A stretch of 64,000 nt of DNA, taken from positions 2,505,501 to 2,569,500 of the forward strand of contig NZ_AKVN02000001.1 of the NCBI RefSeq assembly GCF_000271485.2. Direction: 5' to 3'. The position numbers and the translations under genes were made by a program. Below the pieces are notes generated by a model. The model saw nothing but the letters and a program-made list of their open reading frames with translations, searched no databases and had not been told where the DNA came from. This DNA comes from Pelosinus fermentans DSM 17108. GTDB lineage: Bacteria > Bacillota > Negativicutes > DSM-13327. Of this stretch, positions 25,929 through 34,847 are shown in pieces (positions within the stretch are counted from its first letter, which is position 1; each line of letters starts with the position of its first letter).

Positions 25929-28064
25929 ATGTTTCGAATTAATACATTAAAGAAGAAGCTTGTTATTGGAGTATTCATCGCTTTTATTTGTCCTTATATG
26001 ATCAGTAGTGTAAGCATTGTTGAATTTATTAAAGATGATGTAAAAAATAATTTTATTAAATTGTCTGATCAACAGATTGATAATGTTGATTCAACAATTT
26101 CTAACGACATAATCAATCCCGCTTACTATGCAATCGATGTTTTATGCCGTGAAGATAGCACGAAACGATTGATGGAAACAATTGATAATCATGTGATTGT
26201 ATCGCCAACGGAACTTGATATAAGCCACTATCAATCTCTCGTATCTTACTATAAAACCCAACAATATATGGATGCTATTGGTATTGCCAGTGAAAATGGA
26301 GGATATTTTATTTATCCTGGTGCGAGTGATGATTTTTCACAATATGATCCGCGAAGAAGGGAGTGGTATCAAGCAGCAATTAATAAACATAGGCAACCAA
26401 ATCTCAATGGGCCTTATCATCGCCTATCAGGGCTTTTGATATTATCTGTATCGCAAGCGGTGCTTGATCATGAAGGCAACATCATTGGTGTTATGTTTTT
26501 GGGGTGGGATTTACAGAATTTTCAACATCAAATTGAGCAATATAAATTGGGCAAAACAGGCTTCATGATGGTGCTAGACCAAAATAATAAATTTATCGTT
26601 AGTCCTAAAAATCACAGTTGGTTGTCGAAACAACCAATTGATTTAGGGTTATTTGATTTAGAGCAACTAGAAAGTAAAACCGATGGAATGCATGAGGTTA
26701 TGCTAAATGGTACAAAGAAATATATTCGTATAAAAATTACCGATACTGGCTGGAAAATTATATCGGTGATTGATGCTGACGAATTGTCAGAGCAAATCTT
26801 TAATGTTATCAAAAAAATTATTGGTATTTTTGTCATCACCTTACTTATTGTTGTACTGGCCATCGGCATGTTGGCAAAATCATTTACTACTTCTATTGAA
26901 TCACTTTCTGAAGTTGCGACATCAATTACGCAAGGAAACCGGATAGTGCATTTTAATATTAAACGAAATGATGAAATTGGAACACTTGCCAATAGTATCA
27001 AGCAGATGGTAAAAGAGTTGTTTAAACAGGAGAGAGAATTTAAAACTTTAATTGAAAATACACAAGATGGTATTAGCCGTATTGATAAAAATTTACGATA
27101 TGTTTATGTAAATCCTGCCATGCAGAATTTATTTGGTGTGCCTGTCAAATCTTTTATGGGGAAAACGATGAATGATATATTGCCCGACCAAAATTGGATA
27201 CAGGCAATAACGGTAAGTGAACAGCAGGTTTTTAATACAGGGTTAGAGGTAATCGTTCTTCAAGAGTATCGCCGATTCAATGGAGACACTAGTTACATCC
27301 ATGTTCATGTCATTCCAGAGTTTGATCAAAGTAATCAAGTTGAAACTATTTTATGCGTGTTTCGTGATGTTACCCAGCTAAAAGACATGGAAAAAGCAGT
27401 TGCCCGAGCTAATAGCTTAAACCTGGTAGGAGAGATGGCAGCTGGAATTGCCCATGAAGTGCGTAATCCAATGGCTGCCGTTCGTGGATATCTCCAATTT
27501 CTTTCATTAAAAGATGTTGGAGTGAAATATAGTGAACAATTTAAGACGATGATAGAAGAGATTGATAATGCGAATGCAATTATTAAAGAATTTTTGGCAC
27601 TTGCAAAAGACTGTACAATCGATTTAAATAGAATTGATCTCAATTCCATTATCGAAGCGGTTTTCCCTCTATTGTTAGCAGATGCTAGGATGATAGATAA
27701 AGACATTGTTACCAATCTACAGCCTTTACCAATGTTATTATTAGATGAAAAACAGATTCGTCAGCTTCTGTTTAATTTAGTCCGTAATGGGCAAGACGCG
27801 ATGATGATGAAATCCCACGGCGTCGTAACTATTAGCACCTCGGTACGTAATCAGGAAGTAGTTTTAGCCATCAAAGATGAAGGAGCCGGCATTAGTCAAC
27901 ATGTTATCGATAAGATTGGAATTCCTTTTATCACCACAAAAGATACTGGGACAGGACTTGGTCTTGCAATATGCTATAGTATTGCCCAACGTCATAATGC
28001 ACGCATCGAGTTTGTCACTAGCACGCATGGAACGATTTTTTATGTTTCATTTACAATTGTGTAA
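25929..28064 (+). CDS. sensor histidine kinase, Cache-HAMP-PAS, sporulation-kinase type
   Basis: 711 residues. Membrane helix about 11-30; an extracellular double-Cache domain about 35-290 with DPRRREWYQAA (140-150); second helix about 293-315; HAMP about 316-365; PAS about 368-485; HisKA with phosphorylated His509 in AGIAHEVRNPMAAVRGYLQFL; ATPase with N box (616-625), DEGAG (650-654) and TGTGLGLA (673-680). The HExRNPxxxVRGxLQ context is like KinA-KinE, the orphan kinases that feed Spo0F or Spo0A. No response regulator adjoins it. Start after CGGAGG. Its place in the spoVK element suggests a sporulation or stress input; the ligand is unknown. Confidence 0.9.
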   Translation: MFRINTLKKKLVIGVFIAFICPYMISSVSIVEFIKDDVKNNFIKLSDQQIDNVDSTISNDIINPAYYAIDVLCREDSTKRLMETIDNHVIVSPTELDISHYQSLVSYYKTQQYMDAIGIASENGGYFIYPGASDDFSQYDPRRREWYQAAINKHRQPNLNGPYHRLSGLLILSVSQAVLDHEGNIIGVMFLGWDLQNFQHQIEQYKLGKTGFMMVLDQNNKFIVSPKNHSWLSKQPIDLGLFDLEQLESKTDGMHEVMLNGTKKYIRIKITDTGWKIISVIDADELSEQIFNVIKKIIGIFVITLLIVVLAIGMLAKSFTTSIESLSEVATSITQGNRIVHFNIKRNDEIGTLANSIKQMVKELFKQEREFKTLIENTQDGISRIDKNLRYVYVNPAMQNLFGVPVKSFMGKTMNDILPDQNWIQAITVSEQQVFNTGLEVIVLQEYRRFNGDTSYIHVHVIPEFDQSNQVETILCVFRDVTQLKDMEKAVARANSLNLVGEMAAGIAHEVRNPMAAVRGYLQFLSLKDVGVKYSEQFKTMIEEIDNANAIIKEFLALAKDCTIDLNRIDLNSIIEAVFPLLLADARMIDKDIVTNLQPLPMLLLDEKQIRQLLFNLVRNGQDAMMMKSHGVVTISTSVRNQEVVLAIKDEGAGISQHVIDKIGIPFITTKDTGTGLGLAICYSIAQRHNARIEFVTSTHGTIFYVSFTIV

Positions 28065-28136
28065 GTTCTATTATTAGTTAATTTCTCCCTTTTTTTATAT
28101 ACTCTAATTAGATTATATAAAAAGAGGTGTAAGCTA

Positions 28137-28790
28137 ATGAACTACCATATTTGTTCTTTGAACCAAACTCATTTCACGCAGATTATGGATTTACAAAAAA
28201 TTGTTGCCGAGCATTTAACTAGACCTGACTTACTTAATCTTAAGAATGATGAATTGATTTACGCAAGGCTAAAAATCCCAAACAGCGTCATAGGGGCATA
28301 CGATGGAGGAAATTTAATTGGCTATCACGTTATGAACATGGTTGATTTAACAAAAGAATTGATCAATATTGATGTAAGCTGGCTACCTGGCACAGTTACG
28401 AGAATCACTAAATTAGGACCGACTGCAGTACATCCAGCGCATCGCGGCAAGCAATTAATTGCCGCGATGGGATTGGTTCAGTTTGATATTATTCGGCAAA
28501 GTGATTATTATCATGCAATTGCCACTGTTTCACCCTATAACTACCCTAGTCTTAAGTTCTTGTTTTCCCAAGGGTATCAATTGATTCATATTATCGTAGC
28601 CTATGCTGGAATGCTTCGCTTCGTCCTTTTTCGTAACTTTCGGGAAGATATACAAGAAGAGCAATATACATTGAGAGTATCACATGAGAATATTGATACG
28701 CAGCAATTGCTCCTTGCAAAGCACTTTCATGGATACGGAATTTGCAAGACTGACAAGGGACATGATATTATCTATGGTTACACAGAGTAA
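28137..28790 (+). CDS. GNAT-family N-acetyltransferase
   Basis: 217 residues. The acetyl-CoA loop appears as TKLGPTAVHPAHRGKQLIAAMG (about residues 97-118), the V-x-P-x-x-R-G-x-x-x pattern of the GNAT fold; SPYNYPSLKFLFSQGY is the usual late segment. RBS AGAGGTG. It follows the kinase gene by 72 bases and may be cotranscribed. Substrate unknown; the C-terminus is more divergent. The next 170 bases up to the IS contain no gene I can support. Confidence 0.8.
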   Translation: MNYHICSLNQTHFTQIMDLQKIVAEHLTRPDLLNLKNDELIYARLKIPNSVIGAYDGGNLIGYHVMNMVDLTKELINIDVSWLPGTVTRITKLGPTAVHPAHRGKQLIAAMGLVQFDIIRQSDYYHAIATVSPYNYPSLKFLFSQGYQLIHIIVAYAGMLRFVLFRNFREDIQEEQYTLRVSHENIDTQQLLLAKHFHGYGICKTDKGHDIIYGYTE

Positions 28791-28957
28791 CGGATCGTGA
28801 TGTAGGTTCCTCCGAAATTGGGTGGAGAAGTGAATTGAAGCTAATAACTATAGATTCCGATACGGACGTGATTCCCATGATGCCATACAAGCCATCTTTA
28901 TTGGTATAGTATATAAGCCTAAATCATCTTAAATGCAGAGATTGCCAAAAATCTTTT

Positions 28958-28965
28958 GACAATCC
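28958..28965 (+). repeat. target-site duplication, left copy
   Basis: GACAATCC directly abuts the left inverted repeat of the IS66 element; the identical copy is at 31508-31515. Eight bases is the normal IS66 duplication. Confidence 0.92.
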
Positions 28966-29081
28966 GTAAGCGTCAAACAACCAAGTGGATAGTTTTCAAG
29001 CTAACTCCATGAGATAATATTTCCAAATTAGAGTTTTTCAAGTTTTTAGAGTTGCTTGAAAAACTCCAAGGAGGAGTTATC

Positions 29082-29459
29082 TTGGATACTCAAAAAATCA
29101 AGCAGACTTACCGATTAAATCAATGGACTGACATTGTCCGGCAATGCCGTAGTAGTGGGCAAACTGTTGCTGCTTTTTGTAAAGAACAGAATTTGAAGCC
29201 CCAAAGTTATTACTATTGGTTAAAACTTGTTCGTGAAGCTGCCTGCAAAGCACTTCCTGTCATTAGCAACGATACAAACATGATTGTTCCTCTTACGTTT
29301 AGAGAACCACCGACTTGCTCAAGTAAGTCGGTGGTAACTTCAAAAATCACACTGCATTATGGAGATTTCTCCTTAGATTTGGAGGAAAATACTTCACCTC
29401 TTTTTATTGAAAATACAATTCGCACTTTGATGAGCCTTCAAGAAAAACAATCATGCTAG
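29082..29459 (+). CDS. tnpA: IS66 accessory protein TnpA
   Basis: 125 residues; the N-terminal WTDIVRQCRSSGQTVAAFCK and SYYYWLKLVRE segments form the helix-turn-helix typical of IS66 Orf1. TTG 29082 follows AAGGAGGAG. It overlaps tnpB by 7 bases, giving translational coupling. Confidence 0.88.
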   Translation: MDTQKIKQTYRLNQWTDIVRQCRSSGQTVAAFCKEQNLKPQSYYYWLKLVREAACKALPVISNDTNMIVPLTFREPPTCSSKSVVTSKITLHYGDFSLDLEENTSPLFIENTIRTLMSLQEKQSC

Positions 29460-29809
29460 GAGATATCTCAAAAGCTGAACAGATCTATATTGCCACTGGC
29501 TATACGGACATGCGCAAATCGATTGATGGTCTCTGCGCTATTGTGCAACAAAATTTTCAAATGAATCCATTTCAGAAAAACCTTTTTCTTTTCAGCGGCA
29601 GAAAACATGATCGTTTAAAAATTCTATACTGGGAAGGCGATGGATTTTTACTTTTATATAAAAGGCTAGAAGGCGGAAAATTTCAATGGCCCAAAGATGC
29701 GCAAGCAGCTCGCTCAATCTCAATACAAGAATTCCGCTGGCTCTTAGAAGGCCTCTCTATTGATCAACCCAAAGCTGTAAAGAAAGTAACCATAGCTAAA
29801 GTTATATAA
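29453..29809 (+). CDS. tnpB: IS66 accessory protein TnpB
   Basis: 118 residues. IYIATGYTDMRKSIDGLCAIV, FLFSGRKHDRLKILYWEGDGFLLLYKRLE and the tail FRWLLEGLSI match IS66 Orf2. It is required for transposition in IS66 elements, though its biochemical role is not settled. Confidence 0.93.
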   Translation: MLGDISKAEQIYIATGYTDMRKSIDGLCAIVQQNFQMNPFQKNLFLFSGRKHDRLKILYWEGDGFLLLYKRLEGGKFQWPKDAQAARSISIQEFRWLLEGLSIDQPKAVKKVTIAKVI

Positions 29810-29903
29810 AATAAAACGTCGATAAACCCTTGATTTTACTGGGATTATCGACGTTTTCATGGTATAATAAGGATATAAGAAACGTGAAGGAATTATCATT
29901 ATT

Positions 29904-31439
29904 ATGAGCATAACGATACCAGAATCACCATTAGAAAATCGCATAGCTCAATTAGAATTAGAGAACAAACGTCTGCATGATACGGTTGCCTATTTGACAC
30001 GCCAACTCTTCGGCAGAAGCTCTGAAAAAACAACGGCTTTATTTGATGGACAACTCTCTCTTTTTGATGAAGCAGAAATAGAGGCTAAGAAAAAAGCTCC
30101 TGAACCTGATCTAAAGGATGTCGAGAGTTACCGTCGTAAAACATTCAAAGGTCAGCGTGAAAAACTATTAGAAAATCTTCCCCATACCAAACGCCTTTGT
30201 ACACTAGTAGCCGAAGACCGTTTCTGCGAAATATGTGAGACACCATTGGTATCTGTTGGTGAAGAATTTGTACGTACTGAAATTGAATTCATTCCAGCAA
30301 AAGTTATTGTCATCGATTATTACCGTGAAACCTTTGAATGTAGAAAATGTCGTAAAGATGGCCGCGAATACATGGAAAAATCCCCGATGCCATCTCCTGT
30401 ATTACAGCATTCCATGGCATCACCATCCACAATTGCTTGGGTTATGCATCAAAAGTTCGTCAATGCACTCCCACTTTATCGACAGGAAAAAGAATGGCTC
30501 TCGATGGGGGTCGCGCTCAGTCGTGCAACAATGGCAAACTGGATCATGGTTGCCTCGAGGGATTGGCTAATGCCAATCCTGAATCGGATGCATCAAGAAA
30601 TGATTCAACAAACTCATTTGCATGCAGATGAAACTACCGTTCAAGTCATGAACGAAAAAGACCGGAAGAATACCACAGTTTCCTACATGTGGGTATATTC
30701 TACCGGCCAATATTGCAAGACGCCAATACGGATATTCGACTATCAACCAGGAAGACATGGGAAATATCCACAGAAATTCCTGACAGGATTCAAAGGGTAT
30801 CTCCATACGGATGCTTATTCTGGTTACAATAAAGTACCAGGTATTACACGATGTTTTTGCTGGACGCACCTACGTAGGAATTTTGTAGATGCTCTTCCTA
30901 GTGATATCCAAAGTCCGGAATCAACGATTCCACAGCAAGGCATTTTATATATCAATAAACTTTTTGAATTGGAAAAGGGACTTGAATCCTTTAACTCCGA
31001 AGAACGAAAAGCACAGCGTCTGAAGCAGGAAATACCTGTTTTAGACGCCTTTTGGTTATGGATTGATTCTATCAAAGGTCAGATTCTGCCTAAATCAAAG
31101 TTAGGATCTGCAGTGAATTATGCCTTAAACCAAAAGGATGGGTTGATGAATTACCTTAAAGATGGTAACTGCTCTATTTCTAACAATTTGGCTGAAAACA
31201 GTATTCGTCCCTTTACCATAGGACGCAAAAATTGGCTATTCAGTGGCAGCCCCAAAGGCGCAGCCGCTAGTGCTGCTGTTTACAGCATCATTGAAACTGC
31301 AAAAGCCAATGGATTAGATCCTTATAAATATTTGCACTTCATTTTAAATAATCTTCCTGGAGCACAGTTCCATCGGTATCCTGAACTTCTAGAAGATTAT
31401 TTACCGTGGAATCCAGAAGTTCAACAAATTTGTAAATAA
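29904..31439 (+). CDS. tnpC: IS66 transposase TnpC
   Basis: 511 residues. An N-terminal coiled coil (leucine-zipper type, IAQLELENKRLHDTVAYL), a Cys-containing zinc region (CEICETP, CRKC), a DDE core with HLHADETTVQV, YLHTDAYSGYN and the Glu in SNNLAENSIRPF, and the terminal LPWN-type tail. Full length. Confidence 0.94.
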   Translation: MSITIPESPLENRIAQLELENKRLHDTVAYLTRQLFGRSSEKTTALFDGQLSLFDEAEIEAKKKAPEPDLKDVESYRRKTFKGQREKLLENLPHTKRLCTLVAEDRFCEICETPLVSVGEEFVRTEIEFIPAKVIVIDYYRETFECRKCRKDGREYMEKSPMPSPVLQHSMASPSTIAWVMHQKFVNALPLYRQEKEWLSMGVALSRATMANWIMVASRDWLMPILNRMHQEMIQQTHLHADETTVQVMNEKDRKNTTVSYMWVYSTGQYCKTPIRIFDYQPGRHGKYPQKFLTGFKGYLHTDAYSGYNKVPGITRCFCWTHLRRNFVDALPSDIQSPESTIPQQGILYINKLFELEKGLESFNSEERKAQRLKQEIPVLDAFWLWIDSIKGQILPKSKLGSAVNYALNQKDGLMNYLKDGNCSISNNLAENSIRPFTIGRKNWLFSGSPKGAAASAAVYSIIETAKANGLDPYKYLHFILNNLPGAQFHRYPELLEDYLPWNPEVQQICK

Positions 31440-31507
31440 TGAAGCAACCACTAGAGTATATCTCAGTGGTTGCTATTTTTCTACCCACCTAGTTGTTTTA
31501 CGCTTAC

Positions 31508-31515
31508 GACAATCC
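31508..31515 (+). repeat. target-site duplication, right copy
   Basis: GACAATCC, identical to 28958-28965. Confidence 0.92.
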
Positions 31516-31525
31516 ACACATAAAT

Positions 31526-31576
31526 GCACAGCCTGCCCATTTAAATAATGGAGTAAGGCTGTGCTTATTTCTTTTT
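31526..31576 (+). terminator. terminator just beyond the IS66 copy
   Basis: GCACAGCCT (31526-31534) pairs with AGGCTGTGC (31556-31564), followed by a T-rich run. Before the IS arrived it probably ended the kinase-acetyltransferase transcript. Confidence 0.7.
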
Positions 31577-31710
31577 CAGACTAGATCATAATGTCATTGT
31601 AATCAAGCATTATTATCTAAACTAAGTTCTAAGTTGTTAAAATTGTAAAGCGGACAATCATATCCAGCATAAACTGTATCGGGCAACGATTTGAATAGGA
31701 GGCGAAGATT

Positions 31711-31884
31711 TTGGAAAGTACACAAAAGGTCAATCGATCTAAAATATCGCCAGAAAAACTAAAAGAAATAAAAGTGCATTGGAGGATGTTAAATCAACCA
31801 ACTCAAGAAGCGCTGGAGAATTACAATCGGATTTTAGCAAAGGCTCAACTTAGAGTTTATCATCAAGTATTTGGAAGCAAATAG
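31711..31884 (+). CDS. small hypothetical protein, 57 residues
   Basis: TTG 31711 is preceded by AGGAGGCG with 6-base spacing. The product is charged and helical (KISPEKLKEIKVHWRMLNQP, then QEALENYNRILAKAQ) and resembles small phage-type helical proteins only in general character. No family recognised. The stretch after it up to 31980 has no supported gene. Confidence 0.5.
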   Translation: MESTQKVNRSKISPEKLKEIKVHWRMLNQPTQEALENYNRILAKAQLRVYHQVFGSK

Positions 31885-31980
31885 CCGGTACTCCGGCTGT
31901 AAACAAAGTGGACAGGCAGTGATATAAGGTGGACTGACTTACGTTGATGCCTGGTTTTGGGAGTCCAAGCCGATGCGTTT

Positions 31981-32244
31981 TTATCGATGATTATTGATGC
32001 GGTGAAGCTGGTTGTTAGTCGATTTGGTGTAGTGCTTGTCATTAGTCACGTTATGGCTGCTCTGGAATCCTTTGAGTAAAAGATATTCTTTAAGCCTTAG
32101 GATGAGTCCTTGGAAGTATTGGTGGTATAGCTCAGAGACTCTTTCATTTACTGCTAAAACGAAGACCATTCCACCATAAAGCAAAAACGGGGTAATAAAA
32201 GATAAGGTGCCCAGCACCTTATCTAAAGTGACAATATCTATCAA
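31981..32244 (-). CDS. small protein with one membrane helix, 87 residues
   Basis: TTG 32244 follows AGGAGGT with 6-base spacing on the - strand. Residues about 11-32 (LGTLSFITPFLLYGGMVFVL) are hydrophobic, then a basic amphipathic part. The last 25 residues are low complexity and the reading may be decayed. It could be a phage-like small membrane protein, but nothing identifies it. Confidence 0.4.
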   Translation of the reverse strand: MIDIVTLDKVLGTLSFITPFLLYGGMVFVLAVNERVSELYHQYFQGLILRLKEYLLLKGFQSSHNVTNDKHYTKSTNNQLHRINNHR

Positions 32245-32298
32245 TTATTTACCTCCTGTAAAAGTCAAGATAGAACAGTATATGCGGAAGGTAATAAA

Positions 32299-32427
32299 AT
32301 GATTCCTATTAAGATCCTGTTCTCGTCAGATTGCTCAAAATGCCGTAGGAGTGAATTTGTAACAGTCGATAAGCCAAAGCCAGCTCGTGTGCTAGCTGAA
32401 TGTAGCTGTAAGCAGAGGGAGGCTTGA
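32299..32427 (+). CDS. possible Cys-rich mini-protein, 42 residues
   Basis: ATG 32299 follows GGAAGG. The product MIPIKILFSSDCSKCRRSEF ends in AECSCKQREA, so it has a CxxC and a CxC pair about 25 residues apart, a plausible small zinc site. Short length and weak context keep confidence low. Confidence 0.35.
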   Translation: MIPIKILFSSDCSKCRRSEFVTVDKPKPARVLAECSCKQREA

Positions 32428-32929
32428 TATAGCCTAAATAAGATCATCATTATATTTTATTCCTGGGAAATATTAGGATATGTGTATATAATAATAACTT
32501 CACTTTCACACTAAAGGGATGATTGTGGGACCATGTATATATGGTGGTTGGTTAATGGATGATGTGGAGAATACTGCTCTTATTGCCAGCAGCGATAAGA
32601 CACTGTTAACAATGGTGCTTGGTCTAAGATGTCGACCGTGATTACAAAGATTCATGTCAATTGGTTAGATAAAAAAAGAACAAGACCAGCTCCGTTGATG
32701 GTCTTGTTCAGGAGAATATGTACAGGCTCCATTGTTATGGTCACCTGTTGGAAGAGGAAAATGTGCACAGTCATATTATTGCCAATTAAGGCATAGGATA
32801 TACGCGGAAGGAGTAAGCACTGTCATGAATGCTGCTAAGCATACCTAGGAATGCTTAGATAATAGTAGAATTATGACTAGTCAATTCATGAAGTAACTGA
32901 TTCCGAACAGAAGCTAAGAGGAGATGGCG
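32428..32929. other. 500-base decayed region inside the element
   Basis: No gene I can support. A perfect 11-bp stem GAACAAGACCA/TGGTCTTGTTC (about 32679-32712) has a T run on the - strand and looks like a terminator without a gene. A second hairpin CTAAGCAT/ATGCTTAG lies near 32835-32860. Confidence 0.5.
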
Positions 32930-33150
32930 TTGAGAATGAAGCAGCTTATTCTAATGTTGGCTATAGTGGCAATGCAATATACAGTGAACTCTGGTGACAC
33001 ACTTCAGTCTATGCTGAACAATATTGCCAGGGGGATGACCCACGTCAAGTTGCGGAGTTTCGCGAAGGAATCAGGGAACTGAATTATGGCGTGATTGGTG
33101 AGAGTGATGTGTGGGAGGGGCTAGTTTTAGAAATAAATCGATGGATGTGA
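32930..33150 (+). pseudogene. frameshifted LysM-domain protein
   Basis: From TTG 32930 (after AGAGGAG) the frame encodes MRMKQLILMLAIVAMQYTVN then SGDTLQS, the start of a secreted or membrane LysM protein. From about 33012 the family sequence continues in the next frame as AEQYCQGDDPRQVAEFREG, IRELNY and a final LEINRWM, then the stop at 33150. One missing base near 33011-33013 explains the break. LysM domains bind peptidoglycan. Confidence 0.72.
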
Positions 33151-33173
33151 ATGAAGTTTTATAGTAAGATAGT

Positions 33174-33632
33174 TCATCTTGACAGCTTTTCGAAATGAAA
33201 GATCTTATGATACATATAAAATAGTAAAAATAATATCCAGTCAGCTACATAAGAGTACCAAAAAGTCCATCCATGGTGATGAGCCATGTGTCCTGTATTG
33301 ATATGAATGTATTCAATAAGCACTGCGAATAACGTCCATGGGAAAATGTAAGTAAATAGATCTAAAAGTCGCTGCCTTTTTGGAAGCCATTGGATATAGA
33401 GATAAGTAACAACAGCGTATATTTCAAAATCGTCTAAGAGTACCATAATAATCTTAGGGTGATTTCCGTAATACTCCCAATATGTTATATGAAAATTTGT
33501 AAAGTGATCACTTATTACCCCTAATAATGAAGCAAAAATACTTACGGGCGCTATTTCTCTCCAACGTGCTTTATCAGCAAAGATTAGCCAACAAGTCCAA
33601 GAGACAAGAAAACGCATATAAAAGAAATCCAA
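33174..33632 (-). CDS. small multi-spanning membrane protein (CBO0543-like)
   Basis: 152 residues with four to five membrane helices and a conserved-looking polar centre (SDHFTNFHITYWEYYGNHP, LLDDFEIYAVVTYLYIQWLP). This pattern recalls the CBO0543 family of spore-forming Firmicutes, whose function is unknown; the link is by memory of the pattern and is tentative. The C-terminus has HMAHHHGWTFWYS, rich in His. The gene lies on the - strand inside the element. Confidence 0.6.
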   Translation of the reverse strand: MDFFYMRFLVSWTCWLIFADKARWREIAPVSIFASLLGVISDHFTNFHITYWEYYGNHPKIIMVLLDDFEIYAVVTYLYIQWLPKRQRLLDLFTYIFPWTLFAVLIEYIHINTGHMAHHHGWTFWYSYVADWILFLLFYMYHKIFHFEKLSR

Positions 33633-33943
33633 ATTAAAGGCTCCCTATAAAAACGATTATGGTAATTACTCTTATTATTTGGATAATTATTGAAAAATAT
33701 CCAATAAAGTAACAGAAAACTGAAAAGGAGATAATAGATTATTAACTAAGTTCGCAGCTGAAGAGCCGTAAGTGCGGCTATGAATTAGCTTGCACAACAG
33801 AGTTTAAAAGAAAAGGATAGATATAAACTAAGCTAACGACATTGGAATAAAAAGGAGCCCCAGGGCTGTTTTAACATAAAACAAGTCATATAATTATTAC
33901 TCGCTCATAAAATTTATTAAAGTATTATGTGTGGAGGGATAAT
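33633..33943. other. gene-free stretch inside the element
   Basis: AT-rich, with a small AGCCG/CGGCT hairpin near 33764-33780. It ends with the ribosome binding site GGAGGG of the next gene. Confidence 0.4.
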
Positions 33944-34276
33944 ATGGAATTTATTGTTAGTACTTTATTAGCAGTATTTGCTTACTTGGATGGTTTGAGA
34001 ACAAAAAAACAATTACTAGCAGCAATTAATTCAAACTATGTAAATCGTCTAGAAGAAGCAATTAATGATTTACAAACACAAGATCAACAATTATTAAAAG
34101 ATATTCAGCAAGAATTAATTCAAAAAGGACAACTTGATTTAGCTGAAAAAATAAATACGATTCTAAGTAGTAATTTTAAAGTATCTCCTGAATCATTCAT
34201 CATCCTTAAATCATATTCAAATAGTGAGCAGTTATATAAATTAACTATGAGTAGTGGCTTGCTATCGCTCAAATAG
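33944..34276 (+). CDS. hypothetical protein, 110 residues
   Basis: ATG 33944 is chosen because GGAGGG precedes it with normal spacing. One N-terminal hydrophobic segment (EFIVSTLLAVFAYLDGL) is followed by a long charged helix likely to form a coiled coil (NRLEEAINDLQTQDQQLLKD, about residues 30-75). No family recognised. Confidence 0.6.
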   Translation: MEFIVSTLLAVFAYLDGLRTKKQLLAAINSNYVNRLEEAINDLQTQDQQLLKDIQQELIQKGQLDLAEKINTILSSNFKVSPESFIILKSYSNSEQLYKLTMSSGLLSLK

Positions 34277-34524
34277 ACAGCTTTATAATCATAAGCAATT
34301 AAATGGATCAGTCATTAATACGGCTAAAAAAGGTGTCTATAACCCAACTTATAAAAATGAAAAGACAGAAGGTATACGCTACCATTGAAATTTAATTTTA
34401 AGACATAGAAGGATATAGTAAATTCAGGCACTGGCGGTATAACGGGACAAACTTGTCCGGACGATGGTGATTATCTAGACATTTTTGATGTAAACTTAAA
34501 TGGCCTTTTAGGGCGGTTTTCTTA

Positions 34525-34561
34525 GGCAAAAAAATAAACCACGTCTTGGTGGAACGTGGTT
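34525..34561 (-). terminator. terminator of the 38-residue gene
   Basis: On the - strand AACCACGT (34561-34554) pairs with ACGTGGTT (34544-34537), followed by TATTTTTTT. It lies just beyond the stop of the gene at 34599, which supports that gene as real. The rest of 34277-34524 shows no gene. Confidence 0.8.
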
Positions 34562-34598
34562 GCAAGAGGTAATGCTTTGGTGGATTTGTTTAGAAAAA

Positions 34599-34715
34599 TT
34601 AACAACTAGAAGAAAAATCGTTATCGCAACAGAAAAATAATAAAATAATAATTATAATAATTATACAGCCGGAACCGCCGAAGCCATTGCGACCGCCTCC
34701 AAAACCTAGACCCAT
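34599..34715 (-). CDS. Gly-rich hydrophobic mini-protein (YjcZ-like), 38 residues
   Basis: AGGAGGAG lies 5 bases before ATG 34715. The product has a Gly-rich head (MGLGFGGGRNGFGGSGC), a membrane-length run of isoleucine, leucine and phenylalanine, and a Cys-rich tail (FFCCDN ... SSSC). This is the layout of YjcZ-type small proteins found in spore-formers, many of them linked to spores. A terminator follows. Family assignment is by layout only. Confidence 0.72.
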   Translation of the reverse strand: MGLGFGGGRNGFGGSGCIIIIIIILLFFCCDNDFSSSC

Positions 34716-34847
34716 AAGTACTCCTCCTTTATCGTCGATTAATATATTGTATGATAGCTAAACAAAAGAGGTGAGTATCATGTGAAGATAAAATGCTCGT
34801 CGAATAAAATATAGATCGGTGCTGTTGCTAATTTATAATTAGAAATT

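Larger units (their letters stand above)
28966..31507 (+). mobile_element. IS66-family insertion sequence nested in the spoVK element
   Basis: The 22-base ends begin GTAAGCGT (28966 and, inverted, 31507) with three mismatches. Perfect 8-base duplications flank it. The gene order tnpA-tnpB-tnpC is standard and all three are open. Between tnpB and tnpC an AAAACGTCGATAA/TTATCGACGTTTT hairpin (from 29812) probably attenuates transcription. The intact duplication and genes indicate a young insertion, later than the host element. Confidence 0.95.

Noticed and set aside
32265-32450. 61-residue - strand frame inside the spoVK element
   Set aside because: No ribosome binding site and no protein-like pattern; the + strand Cys mini-gene is a better reading.
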